Shown here: positions 1 through 9,300 of the stretch, in pieces
Layout of the letters: the number at the start of each line of letters is the position of its first letter
Position numbering within the stretch: position 1 is the first letter of the stretch
NCBI RefSeq assembly: GCF_016587415.1
Contig: NZ_BNJI01000001.1
Coordinates: 124,001-188,000, forward strand
DNA length: 64,000 bases
Reading direction: 5' to 3'
Source of the DNA: Ktedonobacter sp. SOSP1-85
Lineage (GTDB): Bacteria; Chloroflexota; Ktedonobacteria; Ktedonobacterales; Ktedonobacteraceae
Program-made: the position numbers and the translations under genes
Notes under the pieces: generated by a model
Database searches by the model: none
What the model was told of the DNA's origin: nothing
Seen by the model: the letters and a program-made list of their open reading frames with translations, nothing else

Positions 1-365
1 CGCTCTTCACCTTATTTACCAATGGCTTCCTACGCGGAACGTCCGCGCTAACTCAAAATGGCTCTGTGAAGCATATGTTGGCAGCAGGTAGGCCCACTTT
101 TGCGCCAGAAGCATCTGGATGAGATGCACAGCTCTCCAAAGCTGTATTTTCATTAAGTACGCTTCAGGTAAGTCTAGAACTGGCCTGAGCCACTATTCAG
201 ACGCAAATGTGGTTTGTGAAGCATATCGTGCTGATGCGCCTGTGAAGCATATCATGGACAAGTTTTGCCACATTATGCTTCAACGTTCAATTGGAACAGA
301 AAGTTGGAATAGGGACATAACCCAAAAAGGGGTAACGCATCGAAGCCTCAAAACAGTGCGCTTGA
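1..365. other. Left-edge region without a supported gene
   Basis: I see no convincing coding sequence here. The 12-mer TGTGAAGCATAT occurs three times in the same orientation (65-76, 214-225, 241-252), so this may be degenerate repeat or remnant DNA. The downstream gene on the minus strand ends at 366. Confidence 0.4.
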
Positions 366-1160
366 TTACGGAACGACCAACCCTCCGTCAACAGGCAGTG
401 TAACGCCAGTGACATAAGACGCCTCGTCTGAACATAACCAGAGGGCTGCTTGTGCCACTTCTTCAGGCTCAGCCATTCGTCCCATAGGTATTGCACCCGT
501 GAGATAGTGTTCGACCTGTGGATCGGCTACGAGCCATCGCTCCATCATGCTCGTTAATGTAGGACCAGGAGCAATGGCATTGATGCGAATATGCTTTTGC
601 GCATACTCCAGTGCTGCTACTTTCGTGAGCCCAATGACCCCATGTTTGCTCGCGATATAGGCACCGTTTCCTACACCCCCAACTAATCCCCCGACGGAAC
701 TCGTATTTACAATCGCTCCCCCTCCACCCGCAAGCATGGCTGGGATCTCATATTTCATGGAAAGGAACACACCTCTAAGGTTGATTGCCTGCACATGGTC
801 AAATTCCTCCTCAGTGATCGAGATCAATGGCTTCGCAATGCCAATGCCAGCATTGTTGAAAGCAATATCGAGCCGTCCGTAGGTCTCAATCGCTTTTCTG
901 ACTAAGGTCTCAAGAGAAGTTGCTTCAGCAACATTGGTTCGTACGGCCATCGCCTCACCTCCATCAGCCTTAATCTCCGCTACGATGCTGACGATGTCCT
1001 CTTTACTGCGCGCTGCCAGCACGACAGTGGCACCTTCTCTGGCGAAGAGACGTGCCGCAGTTGCCCCAATCCCTCGACTCGCACCAGTGATGATAGCGAC
1101 TTTCCCCTCCAAACGGCGACACCTGTGTTGTTTCGTTTCACTTGTATTCAGTCTCATCAT
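366..1160 (-). CDS. Short-chain dehydrogenase/reductase (SDR) family protein
   Basis: A classical NAD(P)-dependent SDR oxidoreductase of 264 residues, cytoplasmic; the substrate cannot be told from sequence. The Rossmann dinucleotide motif TGASRGIG is at about residues 25-32, the NNAG structural motif at 102-105, and the catalytic set is Ser154/155 with Tyr168-x3-Lys172 (YIASK). The C-terminal part (CSDEASYVTG, VDGG) is typical of the glucose-1-dehydrogenase/3-oxoacyl-ACP reductase-like branch. The first about 17 residues precede the fold and only a weak AAGGA lies about 16 nt upstream, so the start is uncertain. It stands alone, with no clear operon partner in the window. Confidence 0.9.
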   Translation of the reverse strand: MMRLNTSETKQHRCRRLEGKVAIITGASRGIGATAARLFAREGATVVLAARSKEDIVSIVAEIKADGGEAMAVRTNVAEATSLETLVRKAIETYGRLDIAFNNAGIGIAKPLISITEEEFDHVQAINLRGVFLSMKYEIPAMLAGGGGAIVNTSSVGGLVGGVGNGAYIASKHGVIGLTKVAALEYAQKHIRINAIAPGPTLTSMMERWLVADPQVEHYLTGAIPMGRMAEPEEVAQAALWLCSDEASYVTGVTLPVDGGLVVP

Positions 1161-1360
1161 TATATTTGTATATTAATCCTTTTAGAGCTTTTTTTTGCCT
1201 ATCTTTTACGTCTTTTCTTCACTGCTCCAATGGGTAAGAGAAGCTCGTCTCCTCAGGCTTCTTCTCCGATTTCTTTGGTTCTCTCCGCAGCTATGGATCT
1301 GGATGATTCATAGCTTCTCGATCTTTCATAGATCCTCTCCGTGTTCTGCGTTCCCTTTCT

Positions 1361-3610
1361 TCACCCTGCCTTTTGCAGGGTCACGGGAACACCATTTAAA
1401 ATAGCAGTGCCAGAAAGCGGATCAACGTTTGCTTCGTCGGTGAGTACATTCGCGTTGACGCCAGCATGCCTGGTGGCAATCTGCATCTGTATACCAGGGA
1501 GATGATGTCCCCACCCATGCGGCAGGCTTACTACTCCTGGCATGATCGCATCGGTTACTTCAATCGGGACAAGAACGCTTCCAGCTCTTGTTGTGAGAGA
1601 GGCGATCTCACCGTCAACGAACCCAAGGCGTGTAGCATCAATGGGATGGATATGGAGCAGACAGCGCTCCTTCCCTTTTGTAAGCATCTGGAGATTGTGC
1701 ATCCAGGAGTTATTAGAGCGCAGGTCGCGTCGCCCGATCAACACTATCTGCCCATTTGCTTTTTCCACATCTTCTAATGAGGCTTGCAGCCGCTTGACAT
1801 CTTGTACAAGAAGCTGGGGAGCCAGTTCGATCTTGCCGGATGGGGTGCGCAACACCTCAGGGAGGCGTGGCTGCAATGGGCCAAGGTCAATACCATGAGG
1901 ACGCTTCTCCAGGGCAGCAAGGCTCAAACCTGCGCTCTGGGTGTCAAAGCCATCACCGTAGGGGCCGCTTCTCAGCAGAAAATCGAGCATGCGTTCCGGG
2001 CCGCGTCGTGGGGTGAGTGCCTCCAGAATTTCATTTACCGCGCGCCCGTGCAGAGGTGAGCCAGATGTCGCGACTTCGCGTTGGACCATCGCTGTAATAG
2101 CCAAATCATCAAGCATATGACTGTCGCGCTGACGGCCTTGACCACTCAAAAGATCCGCCAGACGCAGCAAAACTTCCCACTCCTCTAGCATCCCAGGTTC
2201 CCATTCGAGAACGGGCGGTGAGTAATGCGCCACGTTCTGGATAGCCACCTGGTAATCAACGACGGCATAGTGCGAGCGAGCTAGTGCAGACAGTGGCGGA
2301 AGAATGACATTGGCATACCGTGTGGTCTCATTGCGATACAAATCAAAGCTCACCATGTATTCCAGCGTGCCAAGCGCCCGTTGGATATGTTGACTGCTGG
2401 GGATGCTGAGCGCAGGATTGCCAGCCAGCGTAATCAAGGCCTTGATCTGTCCCTCACCGGGCGTCTCTATTTCCTCCGCCAAACAGGCAACTGGCAACTC
2501 TCCGAACACCTCAGGTAACTTCTGAACGCGGCTTTTCCAGCGACCAATCCGCACCCCTTTTCCGCTGCCTGACTGACCCTGCGTGTTGCGTGCTCCCGCT
2601 GCGGCTCTGGGAAACATGGCTCCGCCTTCCCTGTCAAGATTGCCCGTCAGAATATTGAGCACATCGATCAACCAACTAGCAAGCGTCCCAAACTCCTGGG
2701 TACAGGTTCCCATACGGCCATAGACGACGGCACGGGGCGCTGTGACCAGGGCGCGCGCCAGCGCACGTATGGCCTCTACAGGAATACCACAGAGGGAGGC
2801 GACTTTTTCAGGGGTAAAAGGTAGGGCCAGTTGACGAATATGCTCCAGATCATTAAGGTATTCAGTGAGTCTCCCTGGAGCCACCCGCTCTTCAGCAAAC
2901 AAGATGTGGATGAGTGCAAACAGGAAATGGGCATCACATCCAGGGCGAATAAAGTGATGCTCGTCGGCCTCTTGTGCTGTGTGGGTTCGATAGGGGTCAA
3001 TCACGACCACTTTGCCTCCCCGTTGACGTAATCGACGCAGGCGGCCCCGCATATCAGGGGCGGTCATAAGGCTTCCATTGGAAACCAGCGGATTTGCGCC
3101 GAGTATGAGCAGGTAGTCAGTGCGTTCCACATCGGGAACCGGGATCGAAAGAGGCGTCCCAAACATCAGACCCGCTGCCACCCACTTTGGCATTCCATCA
3201 ACCGTTGCAGAGCTGAAAATCTGACGAGAACCAAGAGCCTGATAGAACAGAGGCAAATAGAGCAGACTAGAGAGATTGTGGAGATTTGGATTGCCCACAT
3301 AGAGGGCGATCGCGTCGCGCCCATGCTGTTGAATGAGAGGAGCAAGGCCGTGTTCAATCTCGGTAAAGGCCTCATCCCAGCTCACCGCCATCCATTGATC
3401 ACCTTTGCGTAGCATTGGTTCGCGAATGCGGTCAGGGTCGGTATTCAGTTCTTTGAGGCTCGCTGCTTTGGGGCAGAGGTAGCCGCGACTCAAGACATCG
3501 TTCGCGTCCCCTCGGATGGAGAGAATCTCTCGTTCGCGAGTGACCACTTCTAACCCACAACTCGCTTCGCAAAGCGGGCAAGTGGTGTAGCTCGTTTTTA
3601 TTGCTGTCAC
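1361..3610 (-). CDS. Molybdopterin-dependent oxidoreductase with N-terminal [4Fe-4S] site
   Basis: A 749-residue member of the formate dehydrogenase/nitrate reductase (DMSO reductase) superfamily, predicted to bind bis-MGD molybdenum cofactor and one iron-sulfur cluster. The cluster ligands are visible as C11-x2-C14-x3-C18 and C46 (GYLCPKA). The body has the usual molybdopterin-binding segments (YGRMGTCTQEFGT; GNPALSIPSSQ) and a C-terminal molydopterin dinucleotide-binding domain (SNNSWMHN, then LPHGWGHH). There is no Tat signal, so it should be cytoplasmic. The start is a GTG preceded by AAAGGAG at 7 nt. No electron-transfer subunit lies nearby, so the partner and the substrate are unknown. 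Annotators often name such proteins formate dehydrogenase or assimilatory nitrate reductase; I would not go that far. Confidence 0.88.
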   Translation of the reverse strand: MTAIKTSYTTCPLCEASCGLEVVTREREILSIRGDANDVLSRGYLCPKAASLKELNTDPDRIREPMLRKGDQWMAVSWDEAFTEIEHGLAPLIQQHGRDAIALYVGNPNLHNLSSLLYLPLFYQALGSRQIFSSATVDGMPKWVAAGLMFGTPLSIPVPDVERTDYLLILGANPLVSNGSLMTAPDMRGRLRRLRQRGGKVVVIDPYRTHTAQEADEHHFIRPGCDAHFLFALIHILFAEERVAPGRLTEYLNDLEHIRQLALPFTPEKVASLCGIPVEAIRALARALVTAPRAVVYGRMGTCTQEFGTLASWLIDVLNILTGNLDREGGAMFPRAAAGARNTQGQSGSGKGVRIGRWKSRVQKLPEVFGELPVACLAEEIETPGEGQIKALITLAGNPALSIPSSQHIQRALGTLEYMVSFDLYRNETTRYANVILPPLSALARSHYAVVDYQVAIQNVAHYSPPVLEWEPGMLEEWEVLLRLADLLSGQGRQRDSHMLDDLAITAMVQREVATSGSPLHGRAVNEILEALTPRRGPERMLDFLLRSGPYGDGFDTQSAGLSLAALEKRPHGIDLGPLQPRLPEVLRTPSGKIELAPQLLVQDVKRLQASLEDVEKANGQIVLIGRRDLRSNNSWMHNLQMLTKGKERCLLHIHPIDATRLGFVDGEIASLTTRAGSVLVPIEVTDAIMPGVVSLPHGWGHHLPGIQMQIATRHAGVNANVLTDEANVDPLSGTAILNGVPVTLQKAG

Positions 3611-3719
3611 GCATAGCTCCTTTCCCTATGAAGATACAGATGCACCATCTTCTCTTTTGTATGTGCCCCATGCTTGACCAGGGATAGCGTACAGGGGAAA
3701 TCCTGTGCTGTCTGGCAGC

Positions 3720-3755
3720 TTTCGGACAAAATGGATCAGGCGATCATGTCCGAAA
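3720..3755. promoter_or_regulatory. Dyad upstream of ada-alkA
   Basis: TTTCGGACA, 17-18 nt, then TGTCCGAAA: perfect 9-bp arms about 40 bp before the ada-alkA start. A third related piece, TTTTTCGGATA, follows at about 3775. Position and symmetry suggest an operator or autoregulatory site for the downstream Ada-type regulator. That role is inferred only. Confidence 0.4.
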
Positions 3756-3795
3756 ATAGCGAGTCTTTCTCATCTTTTTCGGATAGAATACAGCT

Positions 3796-5334
3796 ATGGA
3801 AACATCCACTCTCTACACTGATTTTGATCTGTGCTACCGCGCTATCTGTAGCCGTGATACTCGTTTCGATGGCCTCTTTTTTGTGGCTGTCACCACCACA
3901 GGGATTTACTGCCGACCAATTTGCCCGGCGAACATACCGCTTGCATCGCATATCCGCTTCTATCCCTGCGCTGCGGCGGCAGAAGCAGCGGGGTTTCGTG
4001 CCTGTCGGCGTTGCCATCCTGAAGCAAGTCCCGGTTCGCCGGAATGGAACGTACGTGCTGACCTGGTTGCTCGCGCACTCCGTCTCATTGCTGATGGGGT
4101 GGTCGATACCGAGGGAGTTGGTGGACTGGCGCAGCGGCTTGCCGTGAGTCCGCGCCACCTTCACCGGGAACTGATTGCGAAAGTTGGTGTTGGTCCACTG
4201 GCACTGGCACGGACCCGTCGGGCACAAACTGCCCGCTTACTCATCGACCAGACTGATCTCTCTTTCGCAACCATTGCCTTCACCGCTGGTTTTGCCAGCT
4301 TGAGACAATTCAACGAGACCATGCTCACTGCCTTTGGCTTTCCCCCCTCAAAGTTGCGTCGCCGTGCACTTCCGGTAAGCCAAGGGGAAGGAAAGCTGAC
4401 CCTTCGCTTGCAATATCGCCCCCCGTTGGATGCGGAAGCACTCTTCTGTTATCTTGGACAACGGGCGATTGCGGGAGTAGAAGAAATCAGTGATGGATGC
4501 TATCGACGAACGATCGTCCTCCCTCATTCTCGTGGAATCATTGCATTGGAGCCAGCGAAGAAAACCAGCGAGGTCTTGCTCCACCTCCAGCTCTCTGATC
4601 TGAGTGACCTGAGTATGCTGGTACAACGCTGTCGACACCTCTTTGATCTGAATGCAGTTCCAACCGCCATCGCCGATGTTTTGAGCGCCGACCCGCTTCT
4701 GGCTCCCCTGGTGACTGCTCACCTGGGTCTGCGGGTTCCAGGCACCACCGATGGATTTGAGCTCGCAGTGCGGGCGATTCTGGGGCAGCAAGTATCTGTA
4801 GCAGGCGCACAGACGCTGACCGGGCGGCTGGTAGCGGCTCTTGGCACCCCGCTCGAACAGTCGCAAGGAACGCTCTCTTCTTTCTTTCCCTCCCCACAAA
4901 CCCTGGCACAAGCAGATCTGCAAGGATTGGGGCTTGCGCCCGCTCGCCAGAACGCTTTGCAAGCGCTCGCTCAGGCTGTGGCGTCAGGCAATCTTGTCTT
5001 GGACCAGAGCATGGAACGAGAGGAAATCAGGTCATATCTGCTCCAGCTTCCTGGCGTTGGCCCCTGGACTGCGTCCTATATTGCCATGCGCGCACTCGGC
5101 GATCCTGATGCCTTCTCGGCGACGGACCCGGGTGTGCGACGAGCGCTTGAACTGCAAGGACTTTCTCCGCATGTGCGAGAGATCGAGCGCCGGGCTGAGG
5201 CATGGCGTCCCTGGCGAGCATATGCGACCTATCATTTATGGACGAGTTTGGCAGCCGTTCAGCCTATAAAGGGAGTCACGGTGTTTTGGAGACCTTCTGC
5301 GCAGCAAGAACGCAACATGAGGGTTGGATGGTAA
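3796..5334 (+). CDS. alkA: Ada-AlkA fusion: methyl-phosphotriester sensor and 3-methyladenine DNA glycosylase
   Basis: Alkylation-damage repair and response protein of 512 residues. N-terminal Ada zinc domain: Cys39, Cys43, Cys70 and Cys73 match the four ligands of E. coli Ada, with Cys39 in the position of the methyl-accepting cysteine. Next is an AraC-type helix-turn-helix (about 90-185), then an AlkA N-terminal domain and a HhH-GPD glycosylase domain with the hairpin LPGVGPWTA and the following catalytic region (DAFSATDPGVRRA). This Ada-AlkA layout is known from Actinobacteria. Oddity: the reading frame enters the adjacent IS at about 5276-5279, so roughly the last 19 residues are IS-encoded. 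The native end must have been close, because the fold looks complete up to HLWTSLAA. It probably activates its own promoter upon methylation. Confidence 0.92.
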   Translation: METSTLYTDFDLCYRAICSRDTRFDGLFFVAVTTTGIYCRPICPANIPLASHIRFYPCAAAAEAAGFRACRRCHPEASPGSPEWNVRADLVARALRLIADGVVDTEGVGGLAQRLAVSPRHLHRELIAKVGVGPLALARTRRAQTARLLIDQTDLSFATIAFTAGFASLRQFNETMLTAFGFPPSKLRRRALPVSQGEGKLTLRLQYRPPLDAEALFCYLGQRAIAGVEEISDGCYRRTIVLPHSRGIIALEPAKKTSEVLLHLQLSDLSDLSMLVQRCRHLFDLNAVPTAIADVLSADPLLAPLVTAHLGLRVPGTTDGFELAVRAILGQQVSVAGAQTLTGRLVAALGTPLEQSQGTLSSFFPSPQTLAQADLQGLGLAPARQNALQALAQAVASGNLVLDQSMEREEIRSYLLQLPGVGPWTASYIAMRALGDPDAFSATDPGVRRALELQGLSPHVREIERRAEAWRPWRAYATYHLWTSLAAVQPIKGVTVFWRPSAQQERNMRVGW

Positions 5335-7651
5335 AGGAAAGCCGACCCCCATCTGGTAGACGAGGTGATGCCTGATTAACCCGTTCACACAGGATGACTA
5401 GGTCTCGGTTGAGCGCCCGGTCATTGAATGGGCGCAGTTCAGCCTGTACCATCGTGGAGTTCTGTGTGATGGTGCCAGGAAGCTGAAAAAACGGCAGCAG
5501 ACGTTTCCAGGTGGCATGCGCATAGGATGGCGGAAAATACTGATCACGCACCCACATCGCCAGATTCGCCATGGCCACCTTACACACGGTCATAATCTGA
5601 TCCTTTCGGTTGTCGAGCTCGTACATCGTTCGCGCCTGCTCCTTCAGGTCTTCTAATGCACGAAGGACCTCACATTGCTCTTTGCAGTAGCGTTCTTGTT
5701 TGCGGAACTCCGCGTTACACTGTTCATAGGCGTGCCACTCTTTGGCGCGGAGCTGTTCTAACTCGGCATCTGCGATGGCTTTGCGCTCCTTGACCTCTCG
5801 TCGCAGCACGTGATTGGCTACCCCTTGCTCTTCCAGCGTGCGTTGATATGCCCAGAGTTCCTGATACGACTCTTTGCTACGGCTCGCTAAGATTTGCCTC
5901 AGCCGCTCCCGTCGGCGGCTCGCCAGAGCCTCGCGCTTACCCGCGCTCTGGGCCCACTGCTTGAGGCGGACGATCCGCTGTTCCAGACGGGTTCGTCGTT
6001 TCGTCACCTCCGAATTCTCCACGGCAATCTTGGCAAAGCCGTGATTGGTATCCAGTCCAAGCGGTCGCAGATAGTCCTTGATGACATTTTCCTGGGCAGG
6101 CCAGCGGTGAATGTAGGTCTGGGCGAGTTCCACTGCATCAATCGTCGGTATCGCTTCAGTCGTCACAATGGGAATCAACTTGGCCGTGGTTGCTTTGGCC
6201 GGGGCAGCTGTGGCCTTCCACCCTTCGCGCCACCAGGCTTGCTCCTCCAGGGATAAATCGCCGTCCCAGCGTCGCGGATACTCCGTCTTCTCTGGATCGG
6301 GCCGGGTCTCGACTTTTCGGCGCAGGTCACGGATAAGTGCCACCTGTAAACGCAAGGGATCATCGGGATGCTTTTCACGGGGGAGGGTAATGCGCGCCGG
6401 AGCGACTTCCCGGATGACCTGCCCGTGGGTGTCCATGCTCAGCGGCTCAAAGGGACCGACATCAGAGAACGAGGACAGATCGCGATACTGGTTGGTTTGC
6501 AGGATCGTGACCACGATGCGTCCTTCCGCGTGCAACCGCGCCAGGAATTCGGTCGCCATGCCCTCCCGATCCACAATCATGCGGGCGACATGGCTCGTTT
6601 GCACCTGCTGCTCATAGCGCTCCAGGAGCGCGGGGACGCCGGCGGTGAGATGCTGATCTCCTCGATGCGTTGTCACGAAGAGGGGATGGCCCTGCTCATC
6701 GTGGAGCAAAAGGAGCGCTCGGCATCCCAGGACGACACTCAGGCGTCCAACCAGCCCACGTGGGAGCAGAACGTCGCTGTAGACCGGCTTGCGGTGGCCG
6801 TCGACGTAGCAGGTCAATGCCTGAAGACAGTGCGGGCGTTCGGCTTCTGCTGCGGCTTCCGTCGGATGCCAGAGGTGCGTGGCCCAGGAGCCGAGCATCT
6901 CGGTGATGCGTTCGGCACCATCGGCACGGGCAACTTGCGACAAAAACGCTTCGGTATAGCGATAGCCATAGGCGCGCGTTCTCCCGGTGAGCAACGCCAG
7001 GCTATCAGCGGTATAGCCACGCAGATCCCAGGTGCGCTGGAGTCCGACTGCTCCCAGAAACAGGAGGGTGAGCACCAGACGTCGGCGCACCGCTGGACTC
7101 CCTGCCATAGGAAGGCAGGGAGAATCGGGAGCAGGTGGCAGCGCCTGTTCCAACGGCGTGAGGAGGCCGGTCTCGGTGGCTGCTGCCAGGAGCAGCAAGC
7201 CACCAGCCTGTTCGTGATGTCCTGAGGCAATCATGAGGCCTGTTTTTGGCGTTTTTTCTCGTGGCGGTGCCTGGCGGCTCAGGCCGTGAGCGGCACGCAC
7301 GCGGTTGAGTTGACTGACACTCACGGAGAGCCCAAAGCGTTCAGCCACCAGGCGTTGGACCTCGCTGCTTGCGGCGGTACGGTGGTTCTGGCAATAGTCC
7401 AACATCCACGTCAGAACTTCCCCACGAAGCTTCGTGGGGTATCCGTGGCGCCGCTCAGCCAAGGCCTGCTCCCCTTCACGCTCGACTCGCTTGAGCAGCC
7501 GATAGACCGTCGTGCGATGCATCGGAACAGGGAGAGTTCGGCGTGCTTCTGTGGCGGTCATTCCCTGCTCCATCTGCCGAACAATCTCTCGCCTAGCTGC
7601 TTGGCGTTGGTCTGGTGCCACCGCGCATGGGAGGGGCATCACCTCCATCAT
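5276..7651 (-). CDS. DDE-type transposase, IS family not assigned
   Basis: A transposase of about 791 residues starting at the ATG preceded by GGAGGG, rather than at the upstream in-frame start. The N-terminus is two helix-turn-helix units (EARRTLPVPMHRTTVYRLLK, then a Homeodomain-like segment ending in LNRVRAAHGLSRQ). The centre carries an IS4/IS1634-like catalytic core: an Asp in ARMIVDREG and a late YIHRWPAQENVIKDY block, resembling the Y-x2-R-W-x2-Q-E signature that supplies the catalytic Glu. The C-terminal 200 residues are charged and probably coiled coil (REVKERKAIADAELEQLRAK). It is unusually long for IS4-like enzymes. The frame is intact, so the element may be active. Confidence 0.8.
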   Translation of the reverse strand: MMEVMPLPCAVAPDQRQAARREIVRQMEQGMTATEARRTLPVPMHRTTVYRLLKRVEREGEQALAERRHGYPTKLRGEVLTWMLDYCQNHRTAASSEVQRLVAERFGLSVSVSQLNRVRAAHGLSRQAPPREKTPKTGLMIASGHHEQAGGLLLLAAATETGLLTPLEQALPPAPDSPCLPMAGSPAVRRRLVLTLLFLGAVGLQRTWDLRGYTADSLALLTGRTRAYGYRYTEAFLSQVARADGAERITEMLGSWATHLWHPTEAAAEAERPHCLQALTCYVDGHRKPVYSDVLLPRGLVGRLSVVLGCRALLLLHDEQGHPLFVTTHRGDQHLTAGVPALLERYEQQVQTSHVARMIVDREGMATEFLARLHAEGRIVVTILQTNQYRDLSSFSDVGPFEPLSMDTHGQVIREVAPARITLPREKHPDDPLRLQVALIRDLRRKVETRPDPEKTEYPRRWDGDLSLEEQAWWREGWKATAAPAKATTAKLIPIVTTEAIPTIDAVELAQTYIHRWPAQENVIKDYLRPLGLDTNHGFAKIAVENSEVTKRRTRLEQRIVRLKQWAQSAGKREALASRRRERLRQILASRSKESYQELWAYQRTLEEQGVANHVLRREVKERKAIADAELEQLRAKEWHAYEQCNAEFRKQERYCKEQCEVLRALEDLKEQARTMYELDNRKDQIMTVCKVAMANLAMWVRDQYFPPSYAHATWKRLLPFFQLPGTITQNSTMVQAELRPFNDRALNRDLVILCERVNQASPRLPDGGRLSFTIQPSCCVLAAQKVSKTP

Positions 7652-7725
7652 CTTCCCTCCGACTTTCCTGTTGCCGTAGCGAATATGTGGTCCGTGCTGG
7701 CGGCACGCTACAGGTCTGAAAACCG
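5279..7725 (-). mobile_element. Insertion sequence with 2.4-kb transposase gene
   Basis: The ends are defined by an imperfect terminal inverted repeat: left CGGTGTTTTGGAGACC at 5279, right (reverse complement) CGGTTTTCAGACC ending near 7725. The transposase stop codon lies right at the left border and the element has clipped the 3' end of alkA. No target duplication was identified, so the borders are good to only a few bases. Confidence 0.6.
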
Positions 7726-7825
7726 TATGTGTGGGAAATATGCTCACCATCAGTCACGCCCGAAGGAACACCGGCGCCGCACGAATGAACATGCCCCCTG
7801 GTCAGTCATTCCTCCGATCGACTTG

Positions 7826-8026
7826 CTACTCGGAGGCAAAGTCCATATCAAGGATGTTCTCTGCGTCGGTAAACACCTGATCCTCGGAGGGTGTCTGCAT
7901 CTCGGCACCAATGAGCAGATGCCTATGGCGAGTAGCGGAGAAGACCATACACCAGTCCGTGCCATCCGCGTTTGACCCCGTTTTGGTTCCATTTGCCCCT
8001 GGATAGCTCTGCAAAAATGGCATCAT
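7826..8026 (-). pseudogene. C-terminal fragment of a D-alanyl-D-alanine carboxypeptidase (peptidase S11)
   Basis: About 65 codons encode only the end of a penicillin-binding-protein-5-like enzyme: the KTG box (GANGTKTGSN), a conserved strand (WCMVFSATR) and the tail helix. The catalytic SxxK and SxN motifs are absent, so it cannot work. It sits just beside the right end of the IS at 7725, which may have removed the rest. Confidence 0.6.
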
Positions 8027-8360
8027 CTAAAATTGGTGCCCAATTGGCTCTACAGGCCGAAAGTTGCTTATGACATATCCTAAATATGTTGTTAGCAAAA
8101 AGAGGGGGTTCTGGGGCACTTGTCGCGGCATCGCTTCGTGTGATTTTTCGTACGGTTTATACTTCTGCAACTTACATCTCACATCCTGGACCTCCCTCTA
8201 CTAGACGCGTAATGTAAGCTTCATTCCTTCAGCAGCGTATCTCCCCTCTCGAACCGACGAATCTTCTTCGTTGTCCAGTTCGAGAGGGCTTCTCTCTTCT
8301 CTCCTACAAACAATATTCAATACCCTGAACAGCACACTTCGAGCTTTCTTGAATATCCAC
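8027..8360. other. Non-coding gap between two carboxypeptidase tails
   Basis: No supported gene. The two S11 tails on either side are similar to each other, but the gap shares nothing obvious with them. Confidence 0.4.
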
Positions 8361-8645
8361 TTACCTGGCGAAGCTCCTGTCCAATAAATGCGCCACATCG
8401 TCCCAGAGCACCTCGAAGCTTGGAGCGCCTAGTTCAGCCCCGATCAATATCCGGTTATTGCGCACCGCTTCAAAGACGATGCAATAGCCAGCTCCACTCC
8501 CAGAGCCAGTCTTGATTCCTATCATCCCCTGGTAGCTTGTGAGCATTTGATTCGTGTTAGACCAATCGTAACGATGGTTATATTGGGTTGGCGGGATATG
8601 ATATTCCGTCTGACTCACGATGGTGGCAGGAGAGTCAAACAACAT
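8361..8645 (-). pseudogene. Second C-terminal fragment of an S11 D-alanyl-D-alanine carboxypeptidase
   Basis: Ninety-four codons. The part from YDWSNTNQML onward is the conserved end of a PBP5-like carboxypeptidase: the W-x-N-T-N-x-L strand, the GIGIKTGSG-like KTG box (here MIGIKTGSGSG), GYCIVFEAVR and a terminal helix. The upstream SxxK and SxN parts are missing. It is parallel to the fragment at 7826-8026 and differs in sequence, so the two came from paralogues or an old duplication rather than one split gene. Confidence 0.65.
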
Positions 8646-8772
8646 TGATCAGAAATAACACGAAGAAGACAAAAAACGACTTGCTGCCGAGATATGGGTA
8701 ATAAATTTGAATCGCTGCCAGGACATGATTCAGAAAGCCTCTTAACTCATCAGTGTAAAGCGGCCTCTAGCG

Positions 8773-8958
8773 TCAAGCTACTGCCACGATATGAGTAAGA
8801 GCGAGTGTCATAATTTCCATAAAATCGCAGCCAGGATTACCGGACTTCTCAAAAAGCGTCACGGCATGACCAGCTCGTGCAAGATAGGCGGCGGCTGAGA
8901 GGCCCGAGAGGCCGCCGCCAACAATGATCACAGGAGGTTGCGTATGTGTATGTGTCGT
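8773..8958 (-). pseudogene. N-terminal stub of an FAD-dependent oxidoreductase (phytoene-desaturase-like)
   Basis: About 60 codons with a clear ADP-binding beta-alpha-beta motif (VIIVGGGLSGLSAAAYL, then an acidic strand end VTLFEKS), as at the start of phytoene dehydrogenase/NAD(P)-FAD amine oxidase-like proteins. The frame then runs into unrelated sequence and stops. Only the dinucleotide-binding start is left, so it is a truncated gene. Confidence 0.65.
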
Positions 8959-9300
8959 CATCAAGATGTCCATTTCTCGTTGTGTTCTGTCTGACCGTGC
9001 GGCCAGACACTCATTTCATTCAAACCGTATCGAGAGCGGCAGAGAACCATTGCTCTCATCCTCGTGCGAGGGCCATCTGCGTTCTCTTGCTTCACCCCCC
9101 TTACACATGAGTCGAAACAGGCGACCTGTTTGTGACAAAGGCTGAGGGTTTCCCGCCAGGGAAGTTGGTTTGTCCGAAAGGTCTTGTTCGTTCTCAACCT
9201 TTCTTCCCTCAAGAGAGGACCATCGTGCGCCATTTCGGCGCGCGATGGTCGCGGTGGGTCCCTTCGTTGTGGATCCCAAGCACTCCCAGCGCGCCAGGCT
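8959..9300. other. Intergenic region
   Basis: I see no gene in it. It separates the FAD stub from the end of the multicopper oxidase gene; both neighbours are on the minus strand. Confidence 0.4.

Noticed and set aside
6368..7225. 285-residue plus-strand open frame
   Set aside because: Antisense to the IS transposase; no recognisable domain.
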